Source: Sandaracinus amylolyticus
Lineage (GTDB): Bacteria; Myxococcota_A; Polyangia; Polyangiales; Sandaracinaceae
Length of the DNA stretch: 64,000 bases
Assembly: GCF_000737325.1 (NCBI RefSeq)
Contig: NZ_CP011125.1
Location: 8,990,001 to 9,054,000, forward strand
Reading direction: 5' to 3'
In this document: positions 17,528-26,479 of the stretch, one piece after another
Numbering within the stretch: position 1 is the stretch's first letter
Layout of the letters: every line of letters begins with the position of its first letter
Translations under genes and position numbers: made by a program
The notes under the pieces: model-generated
The model's database searches: none
What the model saw: the letters and a program-made list of their open reading frames with translations, nothing else
Told to the model about the DNA's origin: nothing

Positions 17528-18693
17528 CGATGCCGGAACGCGCGCTCGTACGCGTCGAACGGACCGACCGGCGCCTCACCGGTCCACGTGAACGCGAAGT
17601 CGCGCCGCGGGCGCGACGTGCCCATGCGGCGATCGGGCTGGCGCACGCAGCGACGGATCGCGTCGGTCACCGAGCCGAGCCCGGGGATCGTCGCCGCCTC
17701 GAGCGGCTCCGCGAGACCGACGCCCGGCAGGTGCTTGCCCGCCTCGAGGATCGGCGGCGCGCGCAGCGAGTCCCAGAGCTCCTCGACGCAGCGGCGGATC
17801 AGGTGCTCGCCGAAGTTCGTGATCTCCGTGTCCTCGTTGACGAAGACCGCGCGCCCGGTGCGCGAGACCGACTCCGCGATCGCCGGCCAGTCGTAGGGGT
17901 GCAGCGAGCGCAGGTCGATCAGCTCGACGTCGATGTCCTCGCGCGACAGCACGTCCGCCGCGCGCTTCGCGACGCCGACCATGCGCCCGTAGGTCACGAC
18001 CGTGACGTGCTCGCCGCGACGCACCGTCTTCGCCGCGCCGATCGGCACGAATTCGAGCGCGGTCTCGGGCCACTCGGGCTCCCAGCCCTCGCGCTGGCCG
18101 ATCGGCGCGTCGATCATCTTGCCGAGCGCGCGCGCGTCGTCGGGCTCACCGGGGATCATCTCGTCGGGCCCCGCGGCCTTCACGCGCATGAGCGCCTTCG
18201 GGATCAGCACCATGACCGGGTTCGGATCCTGGATCGCCGAGAGCATCAGCCCGTACGCGTCGCGCGGGTTGCTCGGCATCACGATCTTCCAGCCCGGGAT
18301 GCGCGTCGCCTGCGCGTCGAGCGAGTGCGAGTGGTACAGGCTGCCGTGGATGCCCGCGCCCACCGGCGTCATCAGCACGAGGGGCACGTTCCAGTCGCCG
18401 TTGCTCGACCACAGCGTGTTGCCCGCGAGCTTCAGCAGGTCGATCGTGTTGAACGCGTAGTCGCAGAACTGGATCTCGGCGACCGGCTTCTGGCCCGCCA
18501 TCGCGAGGCCCATCGCGGCGCCCACGATGCCGCGCTCGTCGAGCGGCGAGTTCCACGCGGTGCGCAGGCCCTGCGTGGCGGTGAACACGCCGCCGAGCGG
18601 CGGGCCCACGTCCTCGCCGAAGATGTCGGTCACGCCGAGCTTCGTCTCGCCGACGTGCAGCGCGAGACGGACTGCCTGGACCATCGTTGCCAT
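17524..18693 (-). CDS. 2-oxoacid dehydrogenase E1 component, beta subunit
   Basis: A 389-residue transketolase-like subunit that pairs with E1alpha to decarboxylate a 2-oxoacid (pyruvate, acetoin or branched-chain) using thiamine diphosphate. Markers are GEDVG, the FTATQGLRTAWNSPLDE segment, AEIQFCDYA, GAGIHGSLYHS and the C-terminal VVTYGRMV and IDLRSLHPYD. ATG 18693 is chosen because GGAGC lies just upstream and the conserved MVQAVRLAL helix begins there. The order E1alpha-E1beta is usual, but no E2 lipoyl transferase follows, so the substrate stays open. A strong 11-bp hairpin lies between the two subunit genes. Confidence 0.92.
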   Translation of the reverse strand: MATMVQAVRLALHVGETKLGVTDIFGEDVGPPLGGVFTATQGLRTAWNSPLDERGIVGAAMGLAMAGQKPVAEIQFCDYAFNTIDLLKLAGNTLWSSNGDWNVPLVLMTPVGAGIHGSLYHSHSLDAQATRIPGWKIVMPSNPRDAYGLMLSAIQDPNPVMVLIPKALMRVKAAGPDEMIPGEPDDARALGKMIDAPIGQREGWEPEWPETALEFVPIGAAKTVRRGEHVTVVTYGRMVGVAKRAADVLSREDIDVELIDLRSLHPYDWPAIAESVSRTGRAVFVNEDTEITNFGEHLIRRCVEELWDSLRAPPILEAGKHLPGVGLAEPLEAATIPGLGSVTDAIRRCVRQPDRRMGTSRPRRDFAFTWTGEAPVGPFDAYERAFRHR

Positions 18694-18717
18694 GAGGAGC
18701 TCCGGGTTTCTCATGCG

Positions 18718-18744
18718 CGACGGGGCCCCGAGAGGGCCCCGTCG
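18718..18744 (-). promoter_or_regulatory. Perfect 11-bp hairpin between E1alpha and E1beta genes
   Basis: CGACGGGGCCC/GGGCCCCGTCG with a 5-nt loop lies 27 nt after the E1alpha stop and just before the E1beta leader. It has no U-tract. It may tune the ratio of the subunits through processing, pausing or partial termination. Confidence 0.55.
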
Positions 18745-18771
18745 AATCGTCGTCGTGGTGGATCGATCAGC

Positions 18772-19914
18772 TCAGGAGGCGTTGCCGTTCTTCGACGCCT
18801 TCGTCGTCGGGAACGTGCAGCTCGGCGCCTTCCACAGACGATTGTCGTGCGGCACCTTGCGCGCGCCCTCGCCGACGATGTCGCGATCCGCGAAGACGTG
18901 CTCCCAGACCGACGCCGGCTCGGGCTTCGGCTCGAGCGAGACCGTCTTCGCCGCCTCGAGCAGGAACTGCTCGTACTCGTTGCGCAGCGAGTCGCACTCG
19001 TCGCTGGTGCGCAGGCCGCGCGCGACGAGCTTCTTCTCGATCTCGGTCACGCAGTCGATCTCGCTCTCGACGTAGTTCGAGCCGCTCGAGCTCGAGTGCC
19101 CGTAGAGGCGCGAGACGTACGCCTCGAGGAGGAACGGCTTCCGCTCGCGACGCACGTAGCGCATCGCGTCCTCGAGGCCGCGGTACGCGCTCTCCGCGTC
19201 GTTGCCGTCGATCGTCGCGGTGCGGATCCCGAACGCCTTGCCGCGATCCGCGATGCGCTGCTCGCCGTGCTGCTCGTGGCCCGGCGTGGAGATGCCCCAG
19301 CCGTTGTTCGTCACGATGATCAGCATCGGCAGCTCGAAGCCCGGGCGCGACGCCCAGACGAGGCAGCTCGCGAAGTCGCCCTCGGCCGTGCCCGCGTCGC
19401 CGCCCTGCACGATCGTGATGCCCTCGCCGCCCGCGCGCTTCTGCGCGATCGCGGTGCCGATCGCGGTCGCGTACTGCACTTCGATCGGCGAGGTGATCGG
19501 CGCGACGTTCCACTCGCGCTTGCTGTAGTGACCGCAGAAGTTGCGACCGCCCGAGTAGGGATCGGTCGCGACGCTCTTCATCTGCCGGAGCGCGTCCACC
19601 GGATCGGCGCCCATCGCGAGCAGCGTCGCGCTCGAGCGATAGTGCAGATGCAGGTAGTCGTGATCGAGACCCTGGCCCTTCTTCGCGAGCAGGCCGAGCG
19701 CGACGTTGAACGCCTCTTCGCCGGGCCCGCCGATCCAGAAGTAGCCGTCCCCTCCACGCTGCATGCGGATGAGGCGCTCTTCGAGAGAGCGCGCTTCGAC
19801 CATGCGCTCGTGCATGCGCAACAGGAGCTCCGCGGGAAGCGGCTCTGCGCGTGCACGTAGCGTAGCGAATGGCGCAGGAAAGCCGCTCGGAGACGTGTGG
19901 CTGAAGTCCGCCAT
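18772..19914 (-). CDS. 2-oxoacid dehydrogenase E1 component, alpha subunit
   Basis: A 380-residue thiamine-diphosphate subunit. The TPP motif runs from GGDAGTAEGDF (near residue 168) to TNNGWGIST, in which the usual GDG is GGD-A. Other marks are EERLIRMQRGGDG, GPGEEAFNVALG, and the phosphorylation-loop region RLYGHSSSSGSNY (Ser-rich). ATG 19914 is chosen at the conserved start; upstream in-frame codons encode an Arg-rich tail. It is first in the operon with E1beta. It resembles pyruvate or branched-chain E1alpha of the two-subunit type; the substrate is not resolvable from sequence. Confidence 0.92.
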   Translation of the reverse strand: MADFSHTSPSGFPAPFATLRARAEPLPAELLLRMHERMVEARSLEERLIRMQRGGDGYFWIGGPGEEAFNVALGLLAKKGQGLDHDYLHLHYRSSATLLAMGADPVDALRQMKSVATDPYSGGRNFCGHYSKREWNVAPITSPIEVQYATAIGTAIAQKRAGGEGITIVQGGDAGTAEGDFASCLVWASRPGFELPMLIIVTNNGWGISTPGHEQHGEQRIADRGKAFGIRTATIDGNDAESAYRGLEDAMRYVRRERKPFLLEAYVSRLYGHSSSSGSNYVESEIDCVTEIEKKLVARGLRTSDECDSLRNEYEQFLLEAAKTVSLEPKPEPASVWEHVFADRDIVGEGARKVPHDNRLWKAPSCTFPTTKASKNGNAS

Positions 19915-20102
19915 AGGTCGACCTCTACCACGCATTTCCGGCCTCGTCCGTCGAGAAGCATTGACGCGCCTCACGCCGCACCGCGTCGTGCGCGTCACGA
20001 AACAAGACGGAACGATCGCGTTTACGGATCGCGACGCAGTGCGTCGTCGTCGAGTCGATCGCCACCCTGCGCGATCATCTAGGCACCGCGTGCTCGCGTC
20101 GG

Positions 20103-21110
20103 CTACGCGGGCGAGACCTCGACGATGCCCTTCTTGCGCAAGCGAATCAGCGCGAGGAGCGTCTCGAGCTCGCGCAGGGGCGAGAGCAGCGTGAGCGCCG
20201 CCACACTGCGCGGCTTCTGGGCGAGCGCGTCGAGCAGCGCTTGGTCCGCGCTCGAGATCGCGCTGCTCGGCGGGCGCGCGATCCGCACGACGTCGGTCTT
20301 CGCGAGCTGCGCGTAGCAGGCCGCGAGGTGCGCGCGCTCGGTCTGCTCGAGCAAGCGCCGCACGCGCGTGTCGGCAGGGCTGCTCGCGAGCAGCGAGCGC
20401 AGCACGTGCGCGGCCTCGGCGAACTGCTCCTCGCGCACCAGCACCGCAGCCTGATCGATCAGCGTCGCCGCGAGATCACGCGCGCCGGGCAGCGCACCTT
20501 CGACCTCGACGCAGCCGATCGCGCGCAGCTCGTCGACGCGACGGAGGAGCGCGGTGCGCGAGAGGCCGAGCACGAGCTGCATCTCCGCGAGCGTCGGCGT
20601 GCCCGACCCGAACGGACGGCGTGCTTGCTCGAGGATCGCGGCCTGCACCGCGCCGAGCTCGTCGTCGGGCGCGGTGCCGATCGCGCGCAGCCGCGCCGCG
20701 TCGTCGGGGTACGTCGACGCGAGGCGCGGCCACTCGTCGAGCTGACGCAGGCCTTCCATCACGAGGAACCCGAGCGGCACTGCGAGCTTCACCGCGGCCT
20801 CGGACGACGCGGGGCCGCTCTCGGACACGTCGCGCAGCGTGAAGCGCCCCTGCGTCTCGAGGAACAGATCGAGCAACGACTCGATCGCAGCCGCGCGCAG
20901 CCCCGGCCCGGGCGCGTCGGGCGTTCCGTCGGACGCGAGCACGCCGCGCACGTGCGGCATCGAGCTCGCGATCACCTCGCGCTCGTGGGTGATCATCCAC
21001 GCGCCGAGCCCGCTCTCGCGCTCGATCTCGATCCGTACGTTCCGCCTCGCCGCCTCGGCCCACTGGAGCACGTCGGTCAGCGGCATCGTCGCGAGATCAC
21101 CGCGCAGCAT
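20103..21110 (-). CDS. DUF4388 domain protein
   Basis: A 335-residue protein. The first 100 residues form a DUF4388 domain (GDLATMPLTDVLQWAEAARRNVRIEIE, a PATAN-like start). The middle is a winged-helix-like block (LAEMQLVLGLSRTALLRRVDELRAIGCVEVEG), and the C-terminus carries TPR-like helices and a second winged-helix-like stretch (LIRLRKKGIVEV). DUF4388 proteins are frequent in myxobacteria and thought to act in signalling. ATG 21110 is preferred. It is divergent from the MglA-like GTPase gene with 56 bp between starts, hinting at shared control or function. Confidence 0.83.
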   Translation of the reverse strand: MLRGDLATMPLTDVLQWAEAARRNVRIEIERESGLGAWMITHEREVIASSMPHVRGVLASDGTPDAPGPGLRAAAIESLLDLFLETQGRFTLRDVSESGPASSEAAVKLAVPLGFLVMEGLRQLDEWPRLASTYPDDAARLRAIGTAPDDELGAVQAAILEQARRPFGSGTPTLAEMQLVLGLSRTALLRRVDELRAIGCVEVEGALPGARDLAATLIDQAAVLVREEQFAEAAHVLRSLLASSPADTRVRRLLEQTERAHLAACYAQLAKTDVVRIARPPSSAISSADQALLDALAQKPRSVAALTLLSPLRELETLLALIRLRKKGIVEVSPA

Positions 21111-21166
21111 CGAAGGTCGACAACCTATCACGAAGGGGTCGGCTGATCTGATAACGTTCGTGCGTC

Positions 21167-22294
21167 GTGTCCTTGATCAACCCGCTCGCTCGCGAGATCT
21201 CCGCCAAGATCGTCTATTACGGCCCCGGTCTGTCGGGAAAGACGACGACGCTGAAGGCGATCTACGACGCGGTGCGGCCCGAGCGGCGCGGTCAGCTGCT
21301 CACGCTCGCGACCGAGGGCGACCGCACGATCTTCTTCGACTTCCTGCCCATCACCGTGAACCAGGTGCAGGGCATGGGCGTGCGCTTCCAGCTCTACACC
21401 GTGCCCGGTCAGGTGTTCTACGAAGCGACGCGCCGGCTCGTGCTCAACGGCGCCGACGGCGTGGTGTTCGTCGCGGACTCGCAGCGCGCGGCGCGCGACT
21501 CGAACCTGCAGTCGTTCGAGAACCTGCAGCAGAACCTCGAGGAGATGGGGATCGACCTCGCGAGGTTCCCGTTCGTCGTGCAGTACAACAAGCGCGACCT
21601 GCCGGACCTGATGTCGGTCGAGCAGATGCGCGCGGACCTCAACGCGCTCGGCGCGCCCGAGCACGAGACCGCGGCGAACGCGGGCGTCGGCGTGCTCGAA
21701 GCGCTGCGCGACATCTCGGGGCTCGTGGTGCGCTCGCTGTGGAACGAGCTGCCGAAGAGCGCGCCGCGCGAGACGCCCGCCGAGCTCCTGCCGCCTTCGC
21801 CCGAAGCAGCGGCGACGCAGTCGGTGCGGCCGCGCGGCGTCGCGGGTGGGATCGTCGCCGAGCTGCAGCGCATCGTGGACTCCGGCGAGCACGAGGCGTT
21901 CTCGCTCAACGAGTCGACCGACGTGGTGCGCGCGGCGAAGACCGCGGTGCCTCCGCCGATCGCGTCGCCCGACGTCGGCATCTCGTTCGCGCCGCTCTGG
22001 GAGGGCGCGGACACCGCGACGGTGGTGGAGATCGAGGACGCGATCCGGCAGGGCTCGCACAAGCACGCGCTCGAGCTCTCGGCGCGCGCGCTCGCGCGCC
22101 TGCTCGAGTCGCTACCGGGCACGCTCGCGAACGAGAGCCCGATGGCGAAGGCCGGTCTGCTCGGGCTCGATGGCCGCGAGTACCTGCGCTTCTGTCGGCT
22201 CGTGCTGATGCCGGAGAGCGCGGTGACCGACAAGGACGCGCTGTTCGCGCTCTACATGCTCATCTCCGCGAAGCTCAAGGCGCAGGCGATCTGA
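21167..22294 (+). CDS. MglA-like small GTPase with C-terminal extension
   Basis: A 375-residue protein. Residues 1-195 are a Ras-like GTPase of the MglA type: P-loop YGPGLSGKTTT near 18-28, FFDFLPI, the G3 site in TVPGQVFYEATR and the G4 site NKRDLPD. MglA proteins set cell polarity and drive gliding in myxobacteria. The start is GTG 21167. Unlike MglA itself (about 195 residues), this protein has about 180 additional residues, with Pro-rich and acidic linkers and a helical C-terminal domain (FALYMLISAKLKA). The extension suggests a tethered effector or a paralogue with a distinct role. No MglB-type (roadblock) gene is seen nearby. Confidence 0.9.
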   Translation: MSLINPLAREISAKIVYYGPGLSGKTTTLKAIYDAVRPERRGQLLTLATEGDRTIFFDFLPITVNQVQGMGVRFQLYTVPGQVFYEATRRLVLNGADGVVFVADSQRAARDSNLQSFENLQQNLEEMGIDLARFPFVVQYNKRDLPDLMSVEQMRADLNALGAPEHETAANAGVGVLEALRDISGLVVRSLWNELPKSAPRETPAELLPPSPEAAATQSVRPRGVAGGIVAELQRIVDSGEHEAFSLNESTDVVRAAKTAVPPPIASPDVGISFAPLWEGADTATVVEIEDAIRQGSHKHALELSARALARLLESLPGTLANESPMAKAGLLGLDGREYLRFCRLVLMPESAVTDKDALFALYMLISAKLKAQAI

Positions 22295-22337
22295 GCGCGA
22301 CGCGGAAGGAAGCGCGGCTCCGCGCGTAAGGTCGGCG

Positions 22338-22838
22338 GTGAGCCACCCCGATCAGGAGCTCGTCGCGCGACAGCTGCGCGGCCTCACGATCCTCGACGAA
22401 GCGCATCGCGCGACGACCCGCGGCAGCGCGACCGCGGGGCTCGTGTTCCTCGGGCTCGGGCTCGCGTTCCCCGCGATGAAGATCGCGGCGATCGCGGCAC
22501 TGAGCGTGACGTGGAGCCCGTTCCTCCAGCGCGCCGCCGACATTCCGATCTGGGTCGTGGCGATCATGATCGTGTGCGGCGGCGGGATCGGCGCATACGC
22601 GCTCGTGAACGCGTGGAAGCTGCGCGCGGCGGGGTCTCCGGTGCTCGCGCACCTGCGCGCGAACGCCGACGATCCGCTGGTCGACATGGTGTGTCAGGTC
22701 GTGGTGCATCGCGGGCATCGCACCGCGTACTTCGACTTCACCACGCGGCGCGGTCGCGTGCTGCGCGAGGTCGTGACCGGCGCGCTCGAGGGGCGCGTCG
22801 CGGACGCGGCGTCGACGTGCGTGCCGCGCAGTCGCTGA
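22338..22838 (+). CDS. Two-TM membrane protein of unknown function
   Basis: A 166-residue protein with a short helical head, two hydrophobic helices (about 38-60 and 72-95), and a soluble C-terminal part with beta-like segments (RGHRTAYFDFTTRRG). GTG 22338 gives the only complete form. It follows the GTPase gene by 43 bp and may be co-transcribed. Its stop abuts the end of the convergent RCC1 gene. No family was recognised. Confidence 0.72.
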   Translation: MSHPDQELVARQLRGLTILDEAHRATTRGSATAGLVFLGLGLAFPAMKIAAIAALSVTWSPFLQRAADIPIWVVAIMIVCGGGIGAYALVNAWKLRAAGSPVLAHLRANADDPLVDMVCQVVVHRGHRTAYFDFTTRRGRVLREVVTGALEGRVADAASTCVPRSR

Positions 22839-24110
22839 TCACTCGTCGCGCTCGAGCGGATCGGGGAAGAGCGAGACCAGGACCGGTCGCGTCGCGTGGT
22901 CGAGCTCGCCCGAAGGTGCGCCGAGCTGACCGAAGCGGTTGTCGCCCCAGCACACGAGGCGGGTGAAGGTACGGAAGCACGCGTGCGCCTCGCCGCACGT
23001 CACGCTCCCCTCGTCGTGGATGTCGAGGACGCGCACCGGCGTCGTGCGGTCCTGGTGGGTGCCGTCGCCGAGCTGACCGCGCTCGTTCGCGCCCCAGCAC
23101 CACACGCCGTCGAGCACCGACGCGCAGCTGAAGCCGGATGCCGCGGGCACGACGAGCACGCCGTCGGCGTCGATCTCGAGCGGACCACCGCCGCCGACGC
23201 AGAGCGATCCGATGGGCCGCTCGGGCAGCCCGATCACCGGCACGGGCGCGTCGTGGTCGCGCATCGTTCCGTCTCCGAGCTGCCCGAAGTCGCCGCGGCC
23301 CCAGCAGCGCACCGTGGTGCCGCCGCGGACACACGCGTGCTCCTGGCCCAACGCCGGCCCGAGCGGGATCGGCGCGACGTCGATCGTGATCGCGCGTTCG
23401 GTCCACGCACCGGGCTGGAGACGACCGCCCGGCGGTGCGCTCCCCCAGCACTCGAGGGTCAGCGCGTCGCGCGCGAGGCCGCAGCTGCGCATGCCCCCGG
23501 CGAACATCTCGATGCCGTCGAAGCGCCGCGCGGGATCGAGCGCGGGGCCCGTCGCGGGATCACGACCGTCCCACGCGCCGAAGCAGTCCGAGGCCTCGAT
23601 CCCGCCGCCGGAGAACCGCTGGAGGCACGTATGCAGCGCGCCCGCGCTGATCATGAAGCCCGCCTCGGGACGCGTGACGATCTCACCACGCGCGCCGCCG
23701 ACGACGCGCGGCTCGCCCCAGCAGAGGATCTCGGTCGCGCCCTCGACGCACGTGTGCGCGGCACCGAGCGCGAGACCGTCACGCACGCTCGCGAGACCGA
23801 GCACACGACGCGGCGTGATCTCGTGCTCGCTCGCGTCCGGCGCCGCTTGGCCGCGATCGTTGGAGCCCCAACAAAACACCGCTCCCGAGCTGGCCAGCAC
23901 GCACGTGTGCCTCGCGCCCGCGGCCACCTCCCTCAAGAAGCAGTCGTCGAACGTGCACTCCGTCGGCTCGCGCGGAGACCGCGGCTCTCCGCCGCCGTCG
24001 GGTCGCTCGTACGACCAGCTCGGGGTCGGATCGCAGCGGAACGACGTGCCCTCGCACGATGCGAGGGCGATCGCGATCACCACGAGACACGTCACGCGGG
24101 TGCGGGTCAC
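22839..24110 (-). CDS. RCC1-repeat lipoprotein
   Basis: A 423-residue surface lipoprotein (lipobox LASC near residue 19) built of beta-propeller repeats. The RCC1-type phrase WGSNDRGQ / WGRGDFGQLGDGT / WGANERGQLGDGT recurs with paired Cys residues (HTCVL, HACVR, FSCAS), typical of myxobacterial secreted RCC1 proteins. The start at GTG 24110 overlaps the stop of the TonB-dependent receptor by four bases, so the two are coupled. A role as a surface partner of the receptor is inferred from this overlap. The ligand is unknown. Confidence 0.86.
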   Translation of the reverse strand: MTRTRVTCLVVIAIALASCEGTSFRCDPTPSWSYERPDGGGEPRSPREPTECTFDDCFLREVAAGARHTCVLASSGAVFCWGSNDRGQAAPDASEHEITPRRVLGLASVRDGLALGAAHTCVEGATEILCWGEPRVVGGARGEIVTRPEAGFMISAGALHTCLQRFSGGGIEASDCFGAWDGRDPATGPALDPARRFDGIEMFAGGMRSCGLARDALTLECWGSAPPGGRLQPGAWTERAITIDVAPIPLGPALGQEHACVRGGTTVRCWGRGDFGQLGDGTMRDHDAPVPVIGLPERPIGSLCVGGGGPLEIDADGVLVVPAASGFSCASVLDGVWCWGANERGQLGDGTHQDRTTPVRVLDIHDEGSVTCGEAHACFRTFTRLVCWGDNRFGQLGAPSGELDHATRPVLVSLFPDPLERDE

Positions 24111-26395
24111 AGCTCGATCCGGAGGCCGAGGTTGGGCGCGACGATCGGCGGCGCGCGGTCGGTGTTGCACCTGATCGGGATCCCGTCGCCGTCGACCGCG
24201 CACACGAGCGCGATCGCCTCCTGCGCGAACGTCACGTTGAGCCACTCGATCGAGACGCGCAGTCGGCCCCAGCCGGCGTCCCACGCGTACGCGATCGACG
24301 CATCGAGCCGCGCGAAGGGCGTCACCTCGCGCTCGACACGCTCGAACAGCGAGAGCGGCATCGAGAAGTCGCGGTACGCGAACCCACGCGGCCCGCCGCT
24401 GCGCAAGTGCACGCGCGCACCGACGGAGAGCCCGGGCACGATCTCCCAGCGCGCGACCGCGTTCAGCACGTGGCGCACGTCGTAGCTCGGCCGCATCGCG
24501 ACCTCCCACGCCCCGCCGAACGAGATCGGATCGAGCTCGCTCCACGAGAGCGTGTACGAGATCCATCCCGAGACGCGCTCGCGCGGCGCGATCGCGATCA
24601 GGCCCTCGCCGCCCCACGAGATCCCGTTCGTGCGCGGCACGAGCGGCATCGTCGGGCAGTACGCGTCTTCCGGAAGCTCGAGCAGCGGATCGCACGCGCC
24701 GCGCTCGTCGAGGATCGTGAGGAAGTCGGAGAACACGAGGTCTTCGTAGCGATGCACGAAGAGCTGCAGCTCCGCGCGGAACGAGCCCAGCTCGAACGTC
24801 GCGCCGCCGTCGAGCTGCATCGCGGTCTGCAGGCCGGGCGCGAGGATCAGGTCGTTGGTGCCGGGGACCGGCAGGTAATAGCCGGGCGGCTGTCGCGCGA
24901 CGCCCGCGCCGACGTGCAGCGTGAGCTCGGTGATCGGGCGCCACGCGATGCGCAGCCGCGGATCGAGCGCGCCCTCGAGGCGCTGCGCGTACATCCACGT
25001 GTCCACGCGCGCACCCACGTCGATGGTGAGCTCGGGCAGCAGCAAGAGCGTGAGCTCCGTCCACAGCGCGGCGGTGCTGCGCGTGAGCGCGTCCTGGATC
25101 TGCGGCTGGAACGTGTTGCGCAGGCCGATCTCGGGGTTGCGACCGAAGCTCGCGAGCACGTCACCACCCGCACGCCACGAGACGAAGCGATCGCGCAGCC
25201 CGCCCTCGAGGCGCGCCGCGACGTGCCCCGTCTCGGCGTGCGTCGCGCTCTCGAGCCCACCGAAGTAGTCGGTGCGGTCCCACCCCGCGCGCAGCGCCGC
25301 GAGCCCCGAGAACGCGCCGGCTCGGCGTCGGACGCGCGCCTCGACGCGATGGAACTGGATCTCCGCGTGCGTCGCGCGCCCCGCCTCGCTGCTGTACGCG
25401 AAGCGATCGTAGGACCCCAGCGCGACGACCTGCACGTCGTCGTGCGCGTCGAGCGGCACGGTGGCGCGCAGCTGGTAGTCGCCGAAGCCGAGCTCGAGGT
25501 TCTGCACGAACGCGCCCGCGAGCAGCGAGCTCCAGCCGATGCGCAGCGCGCCCGCGAAGCGACCGCCGTTCGGAAGCGGCGTCTCGAAGTAGCCGCTCAC
25601 GTCGAGGAGGCGCACCTCGATCTCGCCGTGCGTTCCGTCGAGCGGCGCGCGATCGTCGGGGCCCTCCGCGAGGATGACGCCCCCGATGTGACGGCCCCAG
25701 CGCGCGGGCGCGGCGCCGGCGTGGAGCTCGATGGCGCCGAGCATGCGCGGGTGCACCACCGCGGGCCCGAGCGCGAGATGGAACAGCTGCGGCAGCGGGA
25801 TGCCGTCGTACACGTAGAGCGTGCCCGCGGGCGGCGAGCCGCGGACGAACGCGTAGGGCACGCCGTTCGCGACCGGCACGACGCCGGGGAGCGACTCGAT
25901 CGCGCGCAGCGGATCGCCCATCGAGCCGGGCGCGTCGCGCGCCTCGATCAGCTCGAGCCGCCGCACCGCGGGCGCGACCGGGGACACCTCCGCGCGGGCC
26001 CGGAACGGCGGAGGCTCGCGGCGTGACCGCACCCGCCACGGCGCGTCGTCCTCGGGGAGCACGGGCTCGAACGCGACCGGATCCCAACGGATGCGGACAC
26101 GCGCGGCGATCGGCGCGCCGTCGCGCAGCGCCGGCACGAAGCGCGAGCGCTCGAGCGCGACGTGGACGGCCTCGCAGAGCGCGAGCGTCGCATCGCAGGC
26201 CTCGAGCGCGGCGAGCCCGTCGACGCCCACCAGCGCTTCGACGATCAGCTCGCGCTCGTGATGCGCCGGCAATGGCTCGAGCTGCGCGATGGACGGTGGC
26301 GTGAGCGCCTGCGCGCGCGCGCGCCCCGGCGCGAGCATCACGACGAACGTCGCGAGCCACACCAGGGCGCGGGCGAAGAGCGCGGACGAGCGCAT
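24107..26395 (-). CDS. TonB-dependent receptor-like protein with N-terminal TonB-C-like domain
   Basis: A 762-residue outer-membrane protein. Signal peptide (MLAPGRARAQA, cleavage near residue 28). Residues about 40-105 resemble a TonB C-terminal domain (FVPALRDGAPIAARVRIRW). A plug-like domain follows (DPLRAIESLPGVVPVANG, YVYDGIPLP), then a long beta-barrel of alternating hydrophobic strands ending in GLRIEL. A TonB-like module fused in front of a plug is an uncommon arrangement. ATG 26395 is chosen at the signal peptide. It is coupled to the RCC1 lipoprotein gene downstream. The substrate is not predictable. Confidence 0.85.
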   Translation of the reverse strand: MRSSALFARALVWLATFVVMLAPGRARAQALTPPSIAQLEPLPAHHERELIVEALVGVDGLAALEACDATLALCEAVHVALERSRFVPALRDGAPIAARVRIRWDPVAFEPVLPEDDAPWRVRSRREPPPFRARAEVSPVAPAVRRLELIEARDAPGSMGDPLRAIESLPGVVPVANGVPYAFVRGSPPAGTLYVYDGIPLPQLFHLALGPAVVHPRMLGAIELHAGAAPARWGRHIGGVILAEGPDDRAPLDGTHGEIEVRLLDVSGYFETPLPNGGRFAGALRIGWSSLLAGAFVQNLELGFGDYQLRATVPLDAHDDVQVVALGSYDRFAYSSEAGRATHAEIQFHRVEARVRRRAGAFSGLAALRAGWDRTDYFGGLESATHAETGHVAARLEGGLRDRFVSWRAGGDVLASFGRNPEIGLRNTFQPQIQDALTRSTAALWTELTLLLLPELTIDVGARVDTWMYAQRLEGALDPRLRIAWRPITELTLHVGAGVARQPPGYYLPVPGTNDLILAPGLQTAMQLDGGATFELGSFRAELQLFVHRYEDLVFSDFLTILDERGACDPLLELPEDAYCPTMPLVPRTNGISWGGEGLIAIAPRERVSGWISYTLSWSELDPISFGGAWEVAMRPSYDVRHVLNAVARWEIVPGLSVGARVHLRSGGPRGFAYRDFSMPLSLFERVEREVTPFARLDASIAYAWDAGWGRLRVSIEWLNVTFAQEAIALVCAVDGDGIPIRCNTDRAPPIVAPNLGLRIEL

Positions 26396-26479
26396 CGGGA
26401 CGGACTGTGCGCACCGGCGCACGCGATCCGAGCGCCAACGACGTCCGAGCCGAGGGGCTCGATTCCCGATGACGCGCGC

